NCBI GenBank assembly: GCA_958452575.1
Contig: CAUDUM010000002.1
Coordinates: 1-64,000, forward strand
Source: an uncultured Eggerthellaceae bacterium
Lineage (GTDB): Bacteria > Actinomycetota > Coriobacteriia > Coriobacteriales > Eggerthellaceae
Direction: 5' to 3'
DNA length: 64,000 bases
Below the pieces are notes generated by a model. The model was not told the origin of the DNA and ran no database searches. It saw only the letters and a program-made list of their open reading frames with translations. Position 1 is the stretch's first letter; every line of letters starts with the position of its first letter. Made by a program: the position numbers and the translations under genes. Below are positions 62,252 to 64,000 of the stretch, one piece after another.

Positions 62252-63151
62252 CTAGTCGCCGCCGGATCCCCCGCCGTCCGCCTTGGCGGCACGTGACGGC
62301 AGCGTGGTCACCACGATGGACGCCACCACCAGAAGGCAGCCGGCGCCCTGCATGCCGGTGAGCGTCTCGCCCAAAACCGCGAACGCGAGCAGCAGCGAGA
62401 ACGGCGTCTCGAGGATGCTGATGAGCGACGCCTTGGTGGAGCCGATGCGTTTGATTGCCGCCAACAGCAGGAACACGGGAAGCACCGTGCACAGAAGCGC
62501 GATCGCGAAGCTCATCCCCCATTGCACGGGCGTCATGCCCAGAAGCGGCGGCAGCTGCGTCGGGAACAGCACGATGCACAGAAGCGCGCTCACCGCGCTC
62601 ATGGTGAACGTGAGCGTGAGCTGCTCGTCTTTGGCCACCGTCTTCTGCCCGATGATCATGTAGATGGCAAACGCGATCGACGCGGACACCGCCAGCACGA
62701 TGCCCAGCGCCGAGAGCTGCAGCTCCTGCGGCGCCAGGATGCCCGAGATGAGCACGATGCCCACCATCGCCAACACGAGCGCCGCCACCGTGCGCAACGT
62801 GAGCTTCTCATGCAGTGCGAACACCGCCATCAAGGCGACGACCGCGGGATAGGTGTAGAAGATGACCGTCGCCAGCCCGGCGGTGAGGTAGTCCACCGAC
62901 ACCAGGTACAGATACGCGCTGGCCGCGAAGAAGAACGCCTGGACGTACACGAGCGGGGAGCGGCTGAAGAATGGCTTGCGGCGGATGATCAGGACGACGC
63001 CCACGATGAGCACCGCGCCGATGAAGCGGATGGCCGTCACTTGCTCGGGGTTGAGCCCCGTGTTGTACAGAAACTTGCCGATGACGCCCATGCCGGCGTA
63101 CAGGATCGCCTGGATGACCGCGATAAGATAACCGATGCCCGCTTGCCCCAT
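62252..63151 (-). CDS. DMT-superfamily (EamA) transporter
   Basis: A ten-helix transporter of 299 residues formed by two EamA repeats. LYAGMGVIGKFLYNTGLNP opens helix 1; the second half ends with ISILETPFSLLLAFAVLGE, the conserved helix-9 motif. Amino acid or metabolite export is typical for the family. The frame is open to an ATG at 63235, but only ATG 63151 has a ribosome site (GGGAGGCG), so the 28-residue extension is excluded. It converges on elp3 with 13 bp between stops. Confidence 0.85.
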   Translation of the reverse strand: MGQAGIGYLIAVIQAILYAGMGVIGKFLYNTGLNPEQVTAIRFIGAVLIVGVVLIIRRKPFFSRSPLVYVQAFFFAASAYLYLVSVDYLTAGLATVIFYTYPAVVALMAVFALHEKLTLRTVAALVLAMVGIVLISGILAPQELQLSALGIVLAVSASIAFAIYMIIGQKTVAKDEQLTLTFTMSAVSALLCIVLFPTQLPPLLGMTPVQWGMSFAIALLCTVLPVFLLLAAIKRIGSTKASLISILETPFSLLLAFAVLGETLTGMQGAGCLLVVASIVVTTLPSRAAKADGGGSGGD

Positions 63152-63321
63152 GGGTCGCCTCCCAATCCCCTCCGCCGCACGCATCGCACCAGCGTCCCCC
63201 GCGCACGGCTCTTGCATCGGATCTCGATCCGACATAACCGAACTATGATAGCACCTGGGGCTTCATCCAAACTTGAGAGAGGAGCGAGAAAAAGGAGCGG
63301 AGGATCTCCCTCATCCCGGAC

Positions 63322-64000
63322 TCAGCGGGCGCGCAGCTCCCAGAACGCCACGGCGCTCGCCGCCGCCACGTTGAGCGAGTCGACGCCGACGCGCATCGGG
63401 ATGCGCACGGTGTAGTCGCACCGCGCGATGGTCTCGGGGGCTAGGCCGTCGCCCTCCGCCCCCAGCACGAGAGCCAGGCGCTCCTCGCAGGCAAGACGCG
63501 GATCGTCGATGGACAGCGAGTCGTCGGAAAGCGCCAGCGCCACCGTCTTGAACCCAAGGCGGTGCAGCAGTGGCACGCCCTCGGCCGCCCAGTCGCGCAC
63601 GCTGCCGATGCGCGTCCACGGCACCTGGAACACCGTGCCCATGCTCACGCGCGCCGCGCGGCGGAACAGCGGATCGTGGCTGGTCGGCGTCACCAGCACC
63701 GCGTCGATCTCGAGCGCCGCGGCCGAACGGAAGATCGCGCCGATGTTGGTGTAGTTGTTGATATCCTCCAGCACCGCGATGCGCCGCGCGCCGCGCACGA
63801 CCTCCTCGACGCTCGGCAGCTGGGGACGCACCATCGCGGTGAGCGCGCCGCGCGTCACCTGATAGCCCGTCACCTGGCGGAACTGCTCGCGCGTCGCAAC
63901 GAACACGGGCACCGACGCATCGTCGCCCAATACACGGTCGACCAGATCGCGCGACTTGTCCAGCCATTTGCGCTCCATGAACAGCGACCACGGGCGCACG
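63322..64000 (-). CDS. SpoU/TrmH-family rRNA or tRNA 2'-O-methyltransferase (5' end outside window)
   Basis: At least 226 residues of a SPOUT RNA methyltransferase; the gene runs off the right edge, so the N-terminal RNA-binding part is incomplete. The SpoU motifs are present: LEDINNYTNIGAIFRSAAAL (motif 1), ALVLGAEGDGLAPE (motif 2) and IPMRVGVDSLNVAAASAV (motif 3). It is a second SpoU enzyme distinct from RlmB at the left edge. Target unknown (candidates include RlmB-like, TrmH or TsnR types). Confidence 0.88.
   Translation of the reverse strand, partial: VRPWSLFMERKWLDKSRDLVDRVLGDDASVPVFVATREQFRQVTGYQVTRGALTAMVRPQLPSVEEVVRGARRIAVLEDINNYTNIGAIFRSAAALEIDAVLVTPTSHDPLFRRAARVSMGTVFQVPWTRIGSVRDWAAEGVPLLHRLGFKTVALALSDDSLSIDDPRLACEERLALVLGAEGDGLAPETIARCDYTVRIPMRVGVDSLNVAAASAVAFWELRAR

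Noticed and set aside
60313..62292. 659-codon minus-strand frame opposite elp3
   Set aside because: Shadow of the plus-strand gene; no motifs, composition typical of antisense high-GC frames.

Overview
The window is high-GC (about 65%), densely coded bacterial chromosome, with strong purine-rich ribosome binding sites and many -10 boxes of the form TACAAT. The gene content suggests an anaerobic actinobacterium of class Coriobacteriia, probably family Eggerthellaceae: rubrerythrin, molybdopterin oxidoreductases, a selenocysteine formate dehydrogenase, meso-diaminopimelate dehydrogenase, Fe-S aldo/keto reductase, a TAXI-type TRAP transporter and a fused flavoprotein/DUF1667 pair. The taxonomic call is inference from gene content, not from a marker comparison. 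I see no rRNA, tRNA, integrase, transposase or cas gene.

Layout. 0-9 kb: 23S rRNA methyltransferase RlmB, TRIC-family channel, endonuclease III, TetR regulator with an MFS drug exporter, rubrerythrin, amino acid permease, Fe-S aldo/keto reductase. 9-14 kb: a repeat-bearing gap, cupin protein, EndA-like nuclease lipoprotein, metallo-hydrolase, D-aminoacyl-tRNA deacylase, enolase-superfamily enzyme. 14-20 kb: a molybdoenzyme with its own C-terminal ferredoxin domain, then (minus strand) a two-flavoprotein fusion, DUF1667 protein and HD hydrolase. 20-27 kb: LAXTG-type surface protein with a G13 tract upstream, then an AT-richer island of orphan genes ending in a broken pseG-like gene. 27-41 kb: DEAD-box helicase, LysR regulator, TAXI-TRAP transporter locus with an SDR, a nuclease-like orphan bracketed by two copies of a repeat element, UbiB-like kinase, phasin-like protein, DMT exporter, LysR regulator. 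41-49 kb: proS-ispG-rseP cluster, universal stress protein, phosphate transporter, Ddh. 49-52 kb: gene-poor, repeat-rich, with a paralogue of the nuclease-like orphan. 52-57 kb: NAD(P)H-linked formate dehydrogenase operon. 57-64 kb: membrane protein, ThrH, methyltransferase, flavodoxin, bacterial Elp3, DMT transporter and a partial SpoU methyltransferase.

How the genes work together. Formate oxidation (selenoprotein FdhF plus a flavoprotein with NuoF-like and GltD-like parts), the glycerol-3-phosphate-dehydrogenase-like fusion and the molybdoenzyme describe anaerobic redox metabolism; rubrerythrin and the flavodoxin fit oxidative-stress defence and electron transfer.

Most unusual signals: (1) three intergenic copies of an exactly 152-bp element, each built from three degenerate 28-bp units (outer pair inverted, one internal), with spacers that differ in sequence although total length is fixed; (2) two of these copies, in the same orientation, bracket a DUF559/Vsr-like orphan gene that has a paralogue at 50.3 kb; (3) an in-frame UGA with a SECIS hairpin splitting formate dehydrogenase into two apparent ORFs; (4) five dispersed REP-like palindromes, one with 35-bp perfect arms.
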